Shown piece by piece: positions 54,610 through 64,000 of a stretch of 64,000 nucleotides of DNA. Position 1 is the stretch's first letter, and each line of letters opens with the position of its first letter. The notes beneath the pieces are model-generated. The model searched no databases, was not told where the DNA came from, and worked only from the letters and a program-made list of their open reading frames with translations. The DNA is from Aquirufa ecclesiirivi (GTDB taxonomy: Bacteria; Bacteroidota; Bacteroidia; Cytophagales; Spirosomataceae), in NCBI RefSeq assembly GCF_011250515.1, contig NZ_JAANOP010000009.1, forward strand, positions 94,050-158,049. The letters run 5' to 3'. A program made the translations under genes and the position numbers.

Positions 54610-57600
54610 TTATGCATCGTAATTTAATACAGGACTCAACCAGCGTTCAATCTCCTCTACTGGCATCTGCTTACGCTGAGCATAATCCTCTATTTGATCT
54701 TTGGTAATTTTACCTAAACCATAATAAGTAGATTTAGGATGCGAAAAGTAAAATCCTGAAACAGAAGATGCAGGATACATGGCATAACTTTCTGTTAATT
54801 TTATACCAATTTTATCTTCGGCATCTAACAATTCAAACAGTCGCTTCTTTTCGGTATGGTCTGGACAAGCTGGATAGCCAGGTGCGGGTCTAATACCCGT
54901 GTATTTCTCAGCAATAAGATCTTCATTGGATAAATCTTCATCACGTTCATATCCCCAAAATTCCTTACGCACACGTTCATGCAATAATTCCGCCAATGCT
55001 TCTGCCAAACGGTCAGCCAAAGCTTTGACCATGATGGAATTATAATCATCATGTGCTTTGTCGTACTTTTCAAGTAGGGCTTCAATGCCAATTCCAGCAG
55101 TTACCGCAAATGCTCCTACATAATCAGTCACCCCTGTTTCTAAAGGAGCCACAAAATCACTTAGACAATGATTCGCTAAATTGGCAGCTTTTACATTTTG
55201 TTGACGTAAATGATGCAACCATTGGCTCGAATCTGAGGTAGAATCCTTCTTTTGAATCTCATATTGAACATGGATATGCTCTCCATGCTTTTCACAGGCG
55301 ACTTTATTTTCATTGACTGTAAAGTCATGTAAAATAATGTCATCACCAAATGCATTAGCAGGGAAAAAGCCTAATGCTGCTTTTGCTTGCAAGGATTTAT
55401 CTCGAATAATTTCTGCTAACAAATCCTGTGCGTCTTGGAAGAGTTTCTTGGCTTCATGACCAACTACTGCATCATCAAATATGCGAGGGTATTTACCACT
55501 CAATTGCCAAGTTGCAAAGAATGGAGTCCAGTCGATGTACTTAGCAATTTCTGCCAATGAGTAATCTTGAAAATACTTAACTCCTAAGAAACTCGGTTTA
55601 TGGGCTTGAAAATCTGCCCAATCTATTCCTCGTGATTTTTGTCTGGCTTGATCAATTGTCAAATAGTTTTTCTCTTGTTGACGAGCGGCATGTTGCACTC
55701 GAATTTGTGCGTACTCCTCCTTGATTTCGTTGAATATTTCCTTTTGAGATAATTCACTTTGCAATAATCTACCTGCTACAGGTACAGAACGAGATGCATC
55801 CAACACGTGAATAACTGGTCCATCGTAATGTGGATCTATTTTTACTGCAGTATGTAAGCGTGAGGTGGTAGCTCCTCCAATCAACAAAGGAATGGTAAAG
55901 CCCATGCGCTTCATTTCTTTGGCTACGTATACCATCTCATCTAAACTTGGGGTGATTAACCCTGATAAACCTAAAATATCTACTTGGTGCTCTTTGGCAG
56001 CTGCTAAAATCTTTTCGCAAGATACCATAACACCAAGGTCAATAACTTCATAGTTATTACATGCTAACACGACACCCACAATATTTTTACCGATATCATG
56101 CACATCACCCTTAACCGTGGCTAATAAGATTTTTCCAGCGGAAGAGCTCTCTCCTACTTGTTTTTCTGCTTCAATGTAGGGCAACAAATAGGCTACCGCT
56201 TTTTTCATGACACGAGCAGATTTAACTACTTGAGGCAAGAACATTTTTCCCGCACCAAACAAATCACCCACCACATTCATTCCATCCATCAATGGCCCTT
56301 CAATCACTTGTATTGGGCGTTCCACTAGCTTTCTAGCTTCTTCGGTATCTTCATCAATAAACTCCGTCAAACCCTTGATTAACGCATGTTCAAGGCGCTT
56401 ATTGACAGGCATTTTTCTCCATGCATCATCAAATACTTGTTCTTTTCCGGATGACTTAACCGTATCGGCAAAAGCCACTAATTTCTCCGTTGCATCTGGG
56501 TTTCTATTGAGAAGTACGTCTTCACATAAATCCCGCAATGGTTGAGAAATTTCATCGTAAACACCTAACTGACTGGCATTCACGATACCCATGTCCATAC
56601 CCGCTTGGATGGCGTAGTATAAAAATACCGTGTGCATGGCTTCACGAACTACTTCGTTTCCTCGGAAAGAAAACGAAATATTAGAGACTCCGCCCGATAC
56701 TTTGGCATGGGGAAGATTTTTCTTGATCCAGGCTGTGGCTTGAATGAAATCATTGGCATAATTATTATGCTCTTCCATTCCTGTAGCTACAGTCAAAATA
56801 TTCGGGTCAAAGATGATATCCTGAGGTGGGAAGGCCACTTCATTGACTAAAATATCATAGGCTCTTTGACAAATTTCGATACGGCGTTGGTAAGAGTCCG
56901 CTTGACCTTGTTCATCAAAAGCCATAACCACCACAGAAGCCCCGTATCTTTTTACTTTTTTAGCTAATTCGATGAACCGATCTTCGCCCTCTTTCAAAGA
57001 GATCGAATTCACGACTGATTTACCTTGAACGCACTTCAAACCTGCTTCAATGACCTCCCATTTGGAAGAGTCAATCATGATCGGCAAACGAGAAATGTCA
57101 GGTTCAGACATCAATAAATTCAAGAATTGAGGCATCATTTTGACACCGTCAATCATCCCTTCATCGAGGTTGACATCCAATATTTGAGCCCCACCATCTG
57201 CTTGTTCTCTGGCTATGGCAATCGCTTCTTCAAAATTCTCCTCACGTATTAAACGGGCAAATTTCTTAGAACCTGTCACATTACAACGCTCCCCGATGTT
57301 GACAAAATTGGTTAATTCAGTAATCTCCAGCGGCTCTAAACCAGAAAGCTTTTGGTTTGAATTATCGCTTGGTAATTGATGAGGAGGATACTTGGCAGCC
57401 GTTTCAGCAATTAAGCGAATGTGATCTGGAGTGGTTCCACAACATCCACCAATGATATTGATAAAACCATTTTGTAAATAATCCTCAATCACCAAAGCCA
57501 TTTCTTCTGGACTTTGATCATATTCACCCATTTCGTTCGGTAGACCTGCATTGGGGTGAGCTGAAACTAAAAAGGGTGATTTATCGGAAAGTGTCTTAAT

Positions 57601-58371
57601 GTACGGGCGCATTAAATCTGCACCCAAAGCACAATTTAAACCTACTGACAACAGAGGCATGTGCGCAATGGATGTCAAAAATGCCTCCGTAGTTTGCCCA
57701 GAAAGCGTTCTTCCAGAAGCATCTGTAATAGTCCCAGATACCATTACTGGCAAATAAGGTTTATCTGGGTTTTGATTGAAATACTGATCAATAGCAAAAA
57801 GTGCTGCTTTGGCATTTAAGGTATCAAATACCGTTTCCACCAAAAGCAAATCAACTCCACCATCCACCAATCCCTTTACTTGCTCTTGATAGGCCTCTAC
57901 TAGTTCATCGAATGAAACAGCTCTATAACCTGGATCGTTGACATCAGGAGATAAAGACAAAGTACGGTTAGTAGGCCCAATGGAACCCGCCACATAGCGA
58001 GGTTGATCTGGATTTTTTAGACTATATTCATCAGCCACTTCCTTGGCAATCCTGGCTGATTCAAAATTCAATTCGTAAACCAAATCTTCCATATGGTAAT
58101 CTGCCATGGCAATGGAAGTACCTGAAAAGGTATTGGTTTCAGCGATATCGGCTCCAGCTTCAAAATATTTAGCATGAATTTCCTTGATCACATCGGGCCG
58201 TGTAATGGACAGCAAATCATTATTTCCTTTTACTTCATGAGGAAAGTCTTTAAATCTTTCTCCACGGTAATCGGCATCTGTTAATTGATATTGTTGAATT
58301 AAGGAACCCATGGCACCATCTAGCACCAAGATTCGATCTTTCAAACGATCCAAAATATTTTGTTTCTGCAT
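54610..58371 (-). CDS. metH: Cobalamin-dependent methionine synthase
   Basis: The 1253 residues contain all four modules. The homocysteine domain has [27 protein letters not shown] and the zinc ligands in [12 protein letters not shown]. The pterin domain has [14 protein letters not shown] and [13 protein letters not shown]. The B12 domain has [28 protein letters not shown]. The C-terminal activation domain has [18 protein letters not shown] 58371 (MQKQNIL) is preferred over the in-frame start at 58401, since AATTTTTG, one mismatch from the -7 element, lies between. I see no B12 riboswitch in the 100-bp leader region. Confidence 0.96.
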   Translation of the reverse strand: MQKQNILDRLKDRILVLDGAMGSLIQQYQLTDADYRGERFKDFPHEVKGNNDLLSITRPDVIKEIHAKYFEAGADIAETNTFSGTSIAMADYHMEDLVYELNFESARIAKEVADEYSLKNPDQPRYVAGSIGPTNRTLSLSPDVNDPGYRAVSFDELVEAYQEQVKGLVDGGVDLLLVETVFDTLNAKAALFAIDQYFNQNPDKPYLPVMVSGTITDASGRTLSGQTTEAFLTSIAHMPLLSVGLNCALGADLMRPYIKTLSDKSPFLVSAHPNAGLPNEMGEYDQSPEEMALVIEDYLQNGFINIIGGCCGTTPDHIRLIAETAAKYPPHQLPSDNSNQKLSGLEPLEITELTNFVNIGERCNVTGSKKFARLIREENFEEAIAIAREQADGGAQILDVNLDEGMIDGVKMMPQFLNLLMSEPDISRLPIMIDSSKWEVIEAGLKCVQGKSVVNSISLKEGEDRFIELAKKVKRYGASVVVMAFDEQGQADSYQRRIEICQRAYDILVNEVAFPPQDIIFDPNILTVATGMEEHNNYANDFIQATAWIKKNLPHAKVSGGVSNISFSFRGNEVVREAMHTVFLYYAIQAGMDMGIVNASQLGVYDEISQPLRDLCEDVLLNRNPDATEKLVAFADTVKSSGKEQVFDDAWRKMPVNKRLEHALIKGLTEFIDEDTEEARKLVERPIQVIEGPLMDGMNVVGDLFGAGKMFLPQVVKSARVMKKAVAYLLPYIEAEKQVGESSSAGKILLATVKGDVHDIGKNIVGVVLACNNYEVIDLGVMVSCEKILAAAKEHQVDILGLSGLITPSLDEMVYVAKEMKRMGFTIPLLIGGATTSRLHTAVKIDPHYDGPVIHVLDASRSVPVAGRLLQSELSQKEIFNEIKEEYAQIRVQHAARQQEKNYLTIDQARQKSRGIDWADFQAHKPSFLGVKYFQDYSLAEIAKYIDWTPFFATWQLSGKYPRIFDDAVVGHEAKKLFQDAQDLLAEIIRDKSLQAKAALGFFPANAFGDDIILHDFTVNENKVACEKHGEHIHVQYEIQKKDSTSDSSQWLHHLRQQNVKAANLANHCLSDFVAPLETGVTDYVGAFAVTAGIGIEALLEKYDKAHDDYNSIMVKALADRLAEALAELLHERVRKEFWGYERDEDLSNEDLIAEKYTGIRPAPGYPACPDHTEKKRLFELLDAEDKIGIKLTESYAMYPASSVSGFYFSHPKSTYYGLGKITKDQIEDYAQRKQMPVEEIERWLSPVLNYDA

Positions 58372-58471
58372 ATAGATATAAACCTTCTCCGAATCGTACA
58401 AAAATTCGAATAATCACATAAAAATCTGATAAAGATACACCTTTTGCAGGTTTAGATAAAGGGATTTTAAT

Positions 58472-59224
58472 TTAAAGGAAGCCTAATTTCTTAATTTTTT
58501 CTAAATCAGAGGGGCTATCAATTCCAACCGTTTCATGTTGGGTTTCGATGAGTTTAATTTGAAATCCATGCTGCAACCAACGAAGTTGTTCCAACATTTC
58601 AGCCTTTTCTAAACTAGAAACAGGTAATTGACTCAAGATGGGTAAAACATCTGCACGATAGGCATACAAGCCTATATGCTTAAAAAAGTGGTGCTGATCA
58701 AACCAATCTTCGGTAGCAACACCGCGCAAATAAGGAATGGTTTGACGAGAAAAATACAAAGCATTATGTTGATCATCCATGACCACCTTCGGTACATTGG
58801 TATTGAACAAGGTTAGTTCGTCGTGAATTTCTTTTACCAAAGTCAGAATTGGTGCATTACTTGCAAATCCAGAACTAAGCTCTAGCAATTGATCAGGGTT
58901 AATGAATGGTTCATCTCCTTGTATATTCACTAAATAATCCACTGGACTATCTAAATAACTTAATATTTCGGCACATCGGTCGGTGCCAGATTGATGTGAC
59001 TCAGCTGTCATCATGACTTCCGCACCAAATTTCTTGGCTACTGAAAAAATTCGTTCATCATCCGTGGCAATGATAATTCGTTCCCATCCTTGAACGGATG
59101 CCACTTGATCATAGGTTCGTTGTATCATGGGTTTACCTCCCAAATCAACCAATGGTTTTCCTGGAAAGCGAGTAGAAGCATACCTAGCAGGGATTACGGC
59201 TACGACTTTTTTGCCTTGCATCAT
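58472..59224 (-). CDS. kdsB: 3-deoxy-manno-octulosonate cytidylyltransferase
   Basis: The 250 residues match CMP-KDO synthetase: VVAVIPARYASTRFPGKPLVDLGGKPMIQRTYD, IIIATDDERIFSVAKKFGAEVMMTAESHQSGTDRCAEIL, NIQGDEPFINPDQL and HIGLYAYRADVL. It activates KDO for lipopolysaccharide. ATG 59224 begins the domain; the longer in-frame start at 59332 would overlap the divergent gene. ATG 59221 is equally possible. Confidence 0.95.
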   Translation of the reverse strand: MMQGKKVVAVIPARYASTRFPGKPLVDLGGKPMIQRTYDQVASVQGWERIIIATDDERIFSVAKKFGAEVMMTAESHQSGTDRCAEILSYLDSPVDYLVNIQGDEPFINPDQLLELSSGFASNAPILTLVKEIHDELTLFNTNVPKVVMDDQHNALYFSRQTIPYLRGVATEDWFDQHHFFKHIGLYAYRADVLPILSQLPVSSLEKAEMLEQLRWLQHGFQIKLIETQHETVGIDSPSDLEKIKKLGFL

Positions 59225-59272
59225 ATTCAGATGTACGTTAATTGATAGAATATTGCCAAATTTGCACATTAT

Positions 59273-60052
59273 TTGCCTAGAAACCTTTTGTCTGTCTTGA
59301 AAAAAAAATTCCATTACCGTTTTCCACAACATATCTGGAGCCTAGGCTATTGGGGATCGAAAGATGCTCCCAAGCTTTGGATTGAGGCGAAAGATGCTCA
59401 GCAAGGAAATTGGTATTCCTATGATTTCGAAAACAATGAAATCAGCGTTATTTCATCGATTCCATCGCATAGTAGTCATTTGCAATGGTTAAAAGGCAGA
59501 GAAAAACTAGGAATTTTTGTTCGTTTACAATCAGGAAAGAATCCAGGAATTGAAGCCATAGAAGCCTATGATTTACAACAGGGGAAATGCCAATATGTGA
59601 TTGAAAGCCAACAAGCCAAAGAAGTAAGTGAAGATCAACTCATGATCCAACAGGGGAAATCTGTTTTACTATTGGATGTGGATACTGGAATGATATTGAG
59701 AGAACAAAAAAACTCACCTGATTTGGTAAGTTTTGCTTTTGAGAGTCCGCACCATATTGAAGAAAGTCAGGAACAATTTAGTGCCTTTAAACAATTTTTT
59801 AGTTTAAAATTCAGTTTACAGATTGCAAAGGGTTTGGATTATTGGGAAGGCGAGGATAAGCTAATTTTTTCTTATTATCTTTACGATGGTGCTTGGAAAA
59901 ATTACCTGCTGGTCTGTGACCTTAACTTCCAAATTTTACTGCATGAATTACTGGAGGAGGGTGAATTAATGGGATATCATACCTTTCAAATTTTCCAAAA
60001 TCACCTTTTATTTATTCAACAAAAGCTACAACTAGAAATCTATGAATTTTAA
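59273..60052 (+). CDS. DUF4905 family protein
   Basis: The 259-residue soluble protein matches Bacteroidota DUF4905 by general pattern: IWSLGYWGSKDAPKLWIEAKDA, VLLLDVDTGMILREQ and LVCDLNFQILLHELL. Function is unknown. No ATG occurs until about residue 122, so a TTG at 59273, 59288 or 59297 must be used; 59297 would give a normal leader after CAAATTTG (59257-59264). It overlaps the LysM gene by 11 bp and diverges from kdsB. Confidence 0.7.
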   Translation: MPRNLLSVLKKKFHYRFPQHIWSLGYWGSKDAPKLWIEAKDAQQGNWYSYDFENNEISVISSIPSHSSHLQWLKGREKLGIFVRLQSGKNPGIEAIEAYDLQQGKCQYVIESQQAKEVSEDQLMIQQGKSVLLLDVDTGMILREQKNSPDLVSFAFESPHHIEESQEQFSAFKQFFSLKFSLQIAKGLDYWEGEDKLIFSYYLYDGAWKNYLLVCDLNFQILLHELLEEGELMGYHTFQIFQNHLLFIQQKLQLEIYEF

Positions 60053-60977
60053 ATCAATTATACTCTTCCTATTTATTTGTGTGGGTATCTCCTTGCAAAT
60101 AAACGCCAATACGGTAGATTCACTTGGCTTAAAAAAAGAAAACAATAAAACATATATCGTATTTAAAGTAGGTGCTAAACAATCCTTGTTTTCTATACTT
60201 CGTCGATATAATTTATCCTTAACGGAATTCAAACAGGTTAATCCAGAAATTGCTATTCCCGTAAAAACAGGAGAATTGGTATTTATTCCACTACATTATT
60301 TGGAGGAAAGTCCGAGTATTTTGAAAACCATTGACAAGCCAAATGAAGTGAGTGTGGCACCTGCAGGCAATGAAAAAACGGTGGAAGAGGGAAATAAGTC
60401 AGATAAAGGGATACATATAGTAGCTAGAAGACAAGGTTTATTGACTATCGCCAACATGCATCAGGTGACTATGGCTCAAATCAGAAAGTGGAATAACTTA
60501 ACTTCTGATCGATTACAAGAAGGCCAACGATTGATTATTGCTGAACCTAGTGCTGCTACGAGCATTGACAAGACCGGTCTTTTGCCTAGCAAAACGGAAA
60601 AGACTCCTACAAGTACAGAAGCAAAAATTGACATGACTTTACCTGGCGCCAAAGAAACCCCAGCAGCGGCAAGTACTACACCGGAAGGAAGTACTAGTCA
60701 GGAAGGAATTCGTAAGACCATTGAGACTGGAATTGCTGAACTAATTGATGTTCCAGATAATTCTGGAAAGTACTTGGCCTTACATAAATCTGCTCCTATT
60801 GGTACCTTGGTATTAGTGAAAAATTTGGCCAACAACCAAAGTATATGGGTTAAAGTGATTGGAAGATTACCGAATACCGACAATAAAGTCATTATCAAAT
60901 TATCACCTAAAGCATTTGATCGATTAAATGCTATTGATAAACGTATTCGAGCTGAAATTAGTTATTTAGTTCAATAA
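60042..60977 (+). CDS. LysM and double-psi beta-barrel (RlpA-like) envelope protein
   Basis: The 311 residues have a signal peptide (MNFKSIILFLFICVGISLQINA) and a LysM domain at about 38-85. A second LysM is at about 123-167 (GIHIVARRQGLLTIANMHQVTMAQIRKWNNL). After a Thr/Ser/Pro linker, the C-terminal domain (LIDVPDNSGKYLALHKSAPIGTLVLVKN, SIWVKVIGRLPNTDNKVIIKLS) is a double-psi beta barrel as in RlpA. It probably binds peptidoglycan. The canonical RlpA catalytic Asp is not evident, so cleavage activity is uncertain. Confidence 0.87.
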   Translation: MNFKSIILFLFICVGISLQINANTVDSLGLKKENNKTYIVFKVGAKQSLFSILRRYNLSLTEFKQVNPEIAIPVKTGELVFIPLHYLEESPSILKTIDKPNEVSVAPAGNEKTVEEGNKSDKGIHIVARRQGLLTIANMHQVTMAQIRKWNNLTSDRLQEGQRLIIAEPSAATSIDKTGLLPSKTEKTPTSTEAKIDMTLPGAKETPAAASTTPEGSTSQEGIRKTIETGIAELIDVPDNSGKYLALHKSAPIGTLVLVKNLANNQSIWVKVIGRLPNTDNKVIIKLSPKAFDRLNAIDKRIRAEISYLVQ

Positions 60978-60978
60978 G

Positions 60979-61143
60979 ATGGCGAAACGTAAAAGACCCA
61001 TTACAGCAGGAAATGTCGTATTTGAGATATTTTTTATCTTATCCTACCCTTTCATTGCTACATTTTCGGTTTTAGTAACCATTTTGGTTTGGATTTTCTC
61101 CTTACCTTCCAAAATCATAGCCTTTTTTGGTTCAAAAAAATAG
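60979..61143 (+). CDS. Small membrane protein (54 aa)
   Basis: ATG 60979 to TAG 61141-61143 encodes a basic start (MAKRKRPITAGNVVFE), about 35 hydrophobic residues (IFFILSYPFIATFSVLVTILVWIFSLPSK) and a GSKK end. It starts at the base after the LysM gene's stop codon. It has one or two membrane helices. The function is unknown; placement within the operon and lack of frameshifts support it. Confidence 0.6.
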   Translation: MAKRKRPITAGNVVFEIFFILSYPFIATFSVLVTILVWIFSLPSKIIAFFGSKK

Positions 61144-61147
61144 GACG

Positions 61148-61930
61148 ATGCAGCAGGAACTGGCTGAGCTACTGAATAATAAAGTGGCATTTTTCAATCA
61201 TCCTAGATTTATTGAACATGATCCCATTTCTATCCCGCATTTATTTAGTCGACAGAAGGATATAGAAATTATGGGATTTTGGGTTGCGATGTTAGCTTGG
61301 GGGCAGCGAAAAACCATCTTGCAAAAAGGTAAAGATCTGATTGATTTGATGGATGGAGCACCTTATGATTTTGTCATGAACCATCAAGCTAAAGATCTCC
61401 AAAGGTTTGAATCCTTCAAACATCGAACTTTTAATAGTACCGATACTTTATATTTTCTTTCGTTTTTCCAAAGACATTATCAGCAGCATTCTAGTTTAGA
61501 AATGGCTTTTACTCAAGGCGAATTTAATTCAGAAAATGAAAGTATAGAACAAGCCTTGAATGGGTTCTATAGCTATTTTTTTGATTCGGAATGGGCTCCC
61601 CAAAGGACGAAAAAACATGTATCGGCCCCAATAAAAAACTCAGCTTGCAAAAGATTATGTATGTTTTTAAGGTGGATGGTTAGGAAAGATACAGCAGGAG
61701 TAGATTTTGGAATTTGGTCAAAAATATCTCCCAAACAATTAATTTGTCCTTTGGATGTGCATTCGCAAAGAACAGCAGAAAAATTAGGATTAGTAAAGGC
61801 TGGCCCCACTACTTGGAAAAAGGCCTTAGAGCTAACCCATATATTAAAACAAATTGATGCAACAGATCCTGTGAAATATGATTTTGCTTTATATGGCATG
61901 GGAATAGAAGATAAAACACAATGGAAATAA
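61148..61930 (+). CDS. DUF2400 (TIGR02757) family protein
   Basis: The 260-residue protein has FFNHPRFIEHDPISIPHLFSRQKDIEIMGFWVAMLAWGQRKTILQK, HRTFNSTDTLYFLSF, RKDTAGVDFGIWSKISPKQLICPLDVHSQRTAEKLGL and DPVKYDFALYGMGI. The family is widespread in Bacteroidota with unknown function and resembles a helix-hairpin-helix glycosylase fold (inference). ATG 61148 is chosen over 61127, which overlaps the small membrane gene. It overlaps the next gene by 10 bp. Confidence 0.87.
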   Translation: MQQELAELLNNKVAFFNHPRFIEHDPISIPHLFSRQKDIEIMGFWVAMLAWGQRKTILQKGKDLIDLMDGAPYDFVMNHQAKDLQRFESFKHRTFNSTDTLYFLSFFQRHYQQHSSLEMAFTQGEFNSENESIEQALNGFYSYFFDSEWAPQRTKKHVSAPIKNSACKRLCMFLRWMVRKDTAGVDFGIWSKISPKQLICPLDVHSQRTAEKLGLVKAGPTTWKKALELTHILKQIDATDPVKYDFALYGMGIEDKTQWK

Positions 61931-62880
61931 ACTTTTTTGATACTGCCGATGGCCGTGTTGTTCAATTAAAAAATCCAAAAACTGGTGAATCCGCAGAGAT
62001 TTTACAAGATGTAGGTGGGGCATTAAAAAGCCTCCATGTATTGATACAAGGAAAGCTTGAAAATATTATTGCTATTCCACAGGAAGGTCAATATTCCATG
62101 GCAGAAAATGATTTGTATCCAAGTGCCTTGCTATGTCCTTGGATTAACCGAGTAAGAAATGGAAATTATTCTTTTTTAGGAAAAAACTACCAATTACCCA
62201 TCAATGAAAAAGCTTTGGGTAATGCCATTCATGGATTTTTGGCGAGAAGAAACTTCGAATTAGGCCATCAAGCATGTAATCAGGAATATGCCCGAATAGA
62301 ACTAAAGTATACCTATACTGGTGATTTTGAAGGTTATCCCTTCCCATTTCAATATACCTGGGAATTCACGTTGTTCTCCCATGGGAAATTGGATGTTTCG
62401 ATGAAATGTCAAAATACGGGAGAAGGCGAAATGCCATTTGCTTGTGGCTGGCATCCCTATTTTCAAATTCCAGGAACAGATTTGGCTGATTACCACATTT
62501 TCTTTCAAGGAAAAAGTCGATTTTTATCTGATTCACAAATGATACCAATGAAAGAGGAATTGCTGGAAATGAAAGACGGACTATCCTTTAGAACACAACA
62601 AATTGACCATGTTTTCCGATTAAATCCTAGCGAAATCCATGTGACTGAATTAGTGGATACCAAACTAAAAAGGGCGCTTTTTGTGCAGCAATCAAGTCAA
62701 TTGTTTCCATTTTTAGTGGTTTTTGCTCCAGCCAATGAGCAGTGTGTAGCGATTGAACCCATGACAGCCAATACGGATGCGATGAATACGTTGGACGGGC
62801 TAATTCAATTAAAATCGAAAGATTTTTTTCAAGGAAATGTACAAATTTGGGTAGGAAATCCGTTAGAGCACACAAGGTAG
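61921..62880 (+). CDS. Aldose 1-epimerase family protein
   Basis: The 319 residues have the galactose-mutarotase fold: CPWINRVRNGNYSFLGKNYQL (substrate Arg), AIHGFLARRNFEL (His), FACGWHPYFQIPGTDL (catalytic His) and VAIEPMTANTDAMN (catalytic Glu). It interconverts sugar anomers; the sugar is unknown. It starts inside the DUF2400 gene. Confidence 0.9.
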   Translation: MEINFFDTADGRVVQLKNPKTGESAEILQDVGGALKSLHVLIQGKLENIIAIPQEGQYSMAENDLYPSALLCPWINRVRNGNYSFLGKNYQLPINEKALGNAIHGFLARRNFELGHQACNQEYARIELKYTYTGDFEGYPFPFQYTWEFTLFSHGKLDVSMKCQNTGEGEMPFACGWHPYFQIPGTDLADYHIFFQGKSRFLSDSQMIPMKEELLEMKDGLSFRTQQIDHVFRLNPSEIHVTELVDTKLKRALFVQQSSQLFPFLVVFAPANEQCVAIEPMTANTDAMNTLDGLIQLKSKDFFQGNVQIWVGNPLEHTR

Positions 62881-62894
62881 AACAATCATTTTTG

Positions 62895-62902
62895 TACATT
62901 TG
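62895..62902 (+). promoter_or_regulatory. -7 element TACATTTG close to the DUF3078 start
   Basis: Perfect TAnnTTTG, only 4 bp before ATG 62907, which would make a leaderless transcript. It may instead be incidental, since the genes are close. Confidence 0.4.
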
Positions 62903-62906
62903 TCTC

Positions 62907-63797
62907 ATGAAGGTCCATTTTTTCCTAATTTTCGCTGGCATTTTTATTGCATTTCAGTCGATGGGCTCGATGAAACCTGACAGTGTCGTAAGAAAATGGA
63001 AGCAGGAATTTACGACGGGAATTAACTTAAATCAATCAAGTTTTAGTGATAATTGGAAAGGTGGAGGAACGAATACCTTCGCTACAGGTTGGTATTTAAA
63101 CCATTCGGCCAATGTGCAAAATAATTCATGGCGCTTGGCGAGTGATTTACAAATGCAGGTAGGTTTTTTACAAAATAGGACACAAAGTTTACGTAAAAAT
63201 GTGGACCGTATTTTTTATGAATTTAAAGCGGGTTATCGGATTAGTCCTAAATGGGACTACTATGGTTCTACCAACTTTCAAACCCAGTTTTTTCAAGGTT
63301 TTGAATACAACAAAAAGAACAGTTTGGGTATTCCTGTTGATTCGATCACCTCATCCATTTTTGCACCTGCCTATTTAACTACATCGATGGGTTTTGAGTA
63401 CCATCCTCAAAAGGCTTTTTATACCCGATTTGGTATAGGTAGTTTGCGTCAAACCTTTGTTTTGGATGAACGAATTTCTCGAGCGGGGTTATATGGTTTA
63501 CAAAAGCCAGGAGATAATATTCGTAATCAGTTTGTATTTCAGTTTTTGGCCAACGTGGATAAAAACATTTTTGAAAATGTGAATTTAAAAGCTCGATATT
63601 CAGCTTTGATGGACTATTTCCGATTCGGTGTTTCTAATGGCATTGTGCATCGATTTGATGCTAATTTAACCATGAAGGTGAACAAATACCTGAGCACTAA
63701 TGTACAAGCCGTCTTATTTCGTGATTATGACCAGGACCCCAATTGGCAGTTTTCCCAGATATTGTCGATGGGCCTGTTGTATAAAATAACGAAGTAG
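62907..63797 (+). CDS. DUF3078 outer-membrane protein
   Basis: The 296 residues start with a signal peptide (MKVHFFLIFAGIFIAFQSMGS) and continue as a beta-rich DUF3078 protein: WKQEFTTGINLNQSSFSDNWKGGGTNTFATGWYLNHSANVQ, ISPKWDYYGSTNFQTQFFQGFEY and LMDYFRFGVSNGIVHRFDANLTMKVNKY. It is probably a small beta barrel; function is unknown. ATG 62907 is chosen over the in-frame start at 62847 that lies inside the epimerase gene. Confidence 0.88.
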   Translation: MKVHFFLIFAGIFIAFQSMGSMKPDSVVRKWKQEFTTGINLNQSSFSDNWKGGGTNTFATGWYLNHSANVQNNSWRLASDLQMQVGFLQNRTQSLRKNVDRIFYEFKAGYRISPKWDYYGSTNFQTQFFQGFEYNKKNSLGIPVDSITSSIFAPAYLTTSMGFEYHPQKAFYTRFGIGSLRQTFVLDERISRAGLYGLQKPGDNIRNQFVFQFLANVDKNIFENVNLKARYSALMDYFRFGVSNGIVHRFDANLTMKVNKYLSTNVQAVLFRDYDQDPNWQFSQILSMGLLYKITK

Positions 63798-63821
63798 GAA
63801 ATTTAGGTATTAGTTATCGGA

Positions 63822-63859
63822 AGAATGTAGAATGAAGAATGTAGAATGAAGAATGTAGA
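63822..63859 (+). repeat. 14-bp tandem repeat
   Basis: AGAATGTAGAATGA occurs twice (63822-63835, 63836-63849) and starts a third time to 63859. It lies between two convergent genes and codes for nothing evident. Confidence 0.7.
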
Positions 63860-63882
63860 TAAAACTAATAACTAGGGAGTGC

Positions 63883-64000
63883 TCAATGAACTGTGTCATT
63901 GTTTAATAATCTATCTGCGAAGTAAATATTTAATTCGTTTCTAACCGTATTCCAACCAAACATTTTTCCTGACCATTTGGTATTAGCATTGATGGTAGCT
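63883..64000 (-). CDS. Partial hypothetical protein, C-terminus (window edge)
   Basis: The minus strand is open from base 64000 to TGA at 63885-63883, giving at least 38 residues ending NIYFADRLLNNDTVH. Composition looks coding (KWSGKMFGWNTVRNEL). Its identity cannot be told from this fragment. Confidence 0.45.
   Translation of the reverse strand, partial: ATINANTKWSGKMFGWNTVRNELNIYFADRLLNNDTVH

Noticed and set aside
58372..58471. Possible SAM or cobalamin riboswitch upstream of metH
   Set aside because: Only 100 bp and no B12-box or SAM-riboswitch core visible; just a weak 5-bp hairpin.

Overview
The window looks like a chromosomal housekeeping segment of a Bacteroidota bacterium, most likely a Cytophagales-type freshwater or soil lineage; the order-level placement is inference. 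The evidence is AT-rich DNA, many promoters with the Bacteroidota -7 element TAnnTTTG (often exactly TACCTTTG, several with TTTG 19-20 bp upstream), an Oar-like TonB receptor, a PafA-type phosphatase, DUF3078, DUF4905 and DUF3109 proteins, a fused ThrA and a KISTS-type MetRS. I see no rRNA, tRNA, CRISPR array, insertion sequence or prophage. Almost every gene is a recognisable core gene in short operons, and many neighbours overlap by 4-11 bp.

1-10.4 kb: the 3' end of a HemW-like gene, mtgA, an alkyltransferase-like protein, DUF3109, an MltD-like lytic transglycosylase, two methyltransferases, a membrane protein/winged-helix pair with a palindrome inside its promoter spacer, an AlkB-like oxygenase, rlmB, an SDR, pth and an unknown secreted protein. 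The secreted protein is followed by a duplicated repeat-plus-hairpin unit. 10.4-24.3 kb: metG, rpsU, xerC-like, thrB-thrA, DUF421, ExbD/ExbB, Ppx/GppA, a TPR protein and an M16 peptidase. 24.4-29.3 kb: a SUF iron-sulfur operon (sufC, sufD, sufS, sufE, DUF59, bacilliredoxin) with a divergent A-type carrier but no sufB. 29.3-38.8 kb: Maf, a MarR-YceI-nitroreductase group, cca with a YrdC/Sua5 gene, argS, a glutathione peroxidase, menA and a TPR protein.

38.8-52.1 kb: AMP nucleosidase diverging from an HsdR-N-type nuclease-fold protein coupled to a PafA-like phosphatase; ugd plus a UDP-glucuronate decarboxylase (UDP-xylose route); a 1102-aa Oar-like TonB receptor; then selD, a hydrolase, an RsmI-like methylase, an MBL hydrolase, pssA and purS in one run. 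52.1-64 kb: a CoA-binding protein, a 558-bp gene-free stretch leading to a free-standing NUMOD4/HNH endonuclease gene, metF-metH, kdsB, then DUF4905, LysM/DPBB, a 54-aa membrane protein, DUF2400, an aldose-epimerase family gene and DUF3078. A partial minus-strand gene reaches the right edge.

Functional themes are cell-wall remodelling (MtgA, MltD-like, LysM/DPBB), tRNA and ribosome maintenance (MetRS, ArgRS, CCA, threonylcarbamoyl-adenylate synthase, Pth, RlmB, S21), B12-dependent methionine synthesis with its folate supply, threonine synthesis, Fe-S assembly and menaquinone synthesis. I found no convincing new multi-gene defence or mobile system. The most unusual signals are non-coding: the duplicated 27-bp unit with its own -7 element and hairpins near 10.2-10.4 kb, palindromes placed inside promoter spacers at 5.6 and 30.0 kb, and a nested inverted-repeat element at 44.24-44.30 kb.
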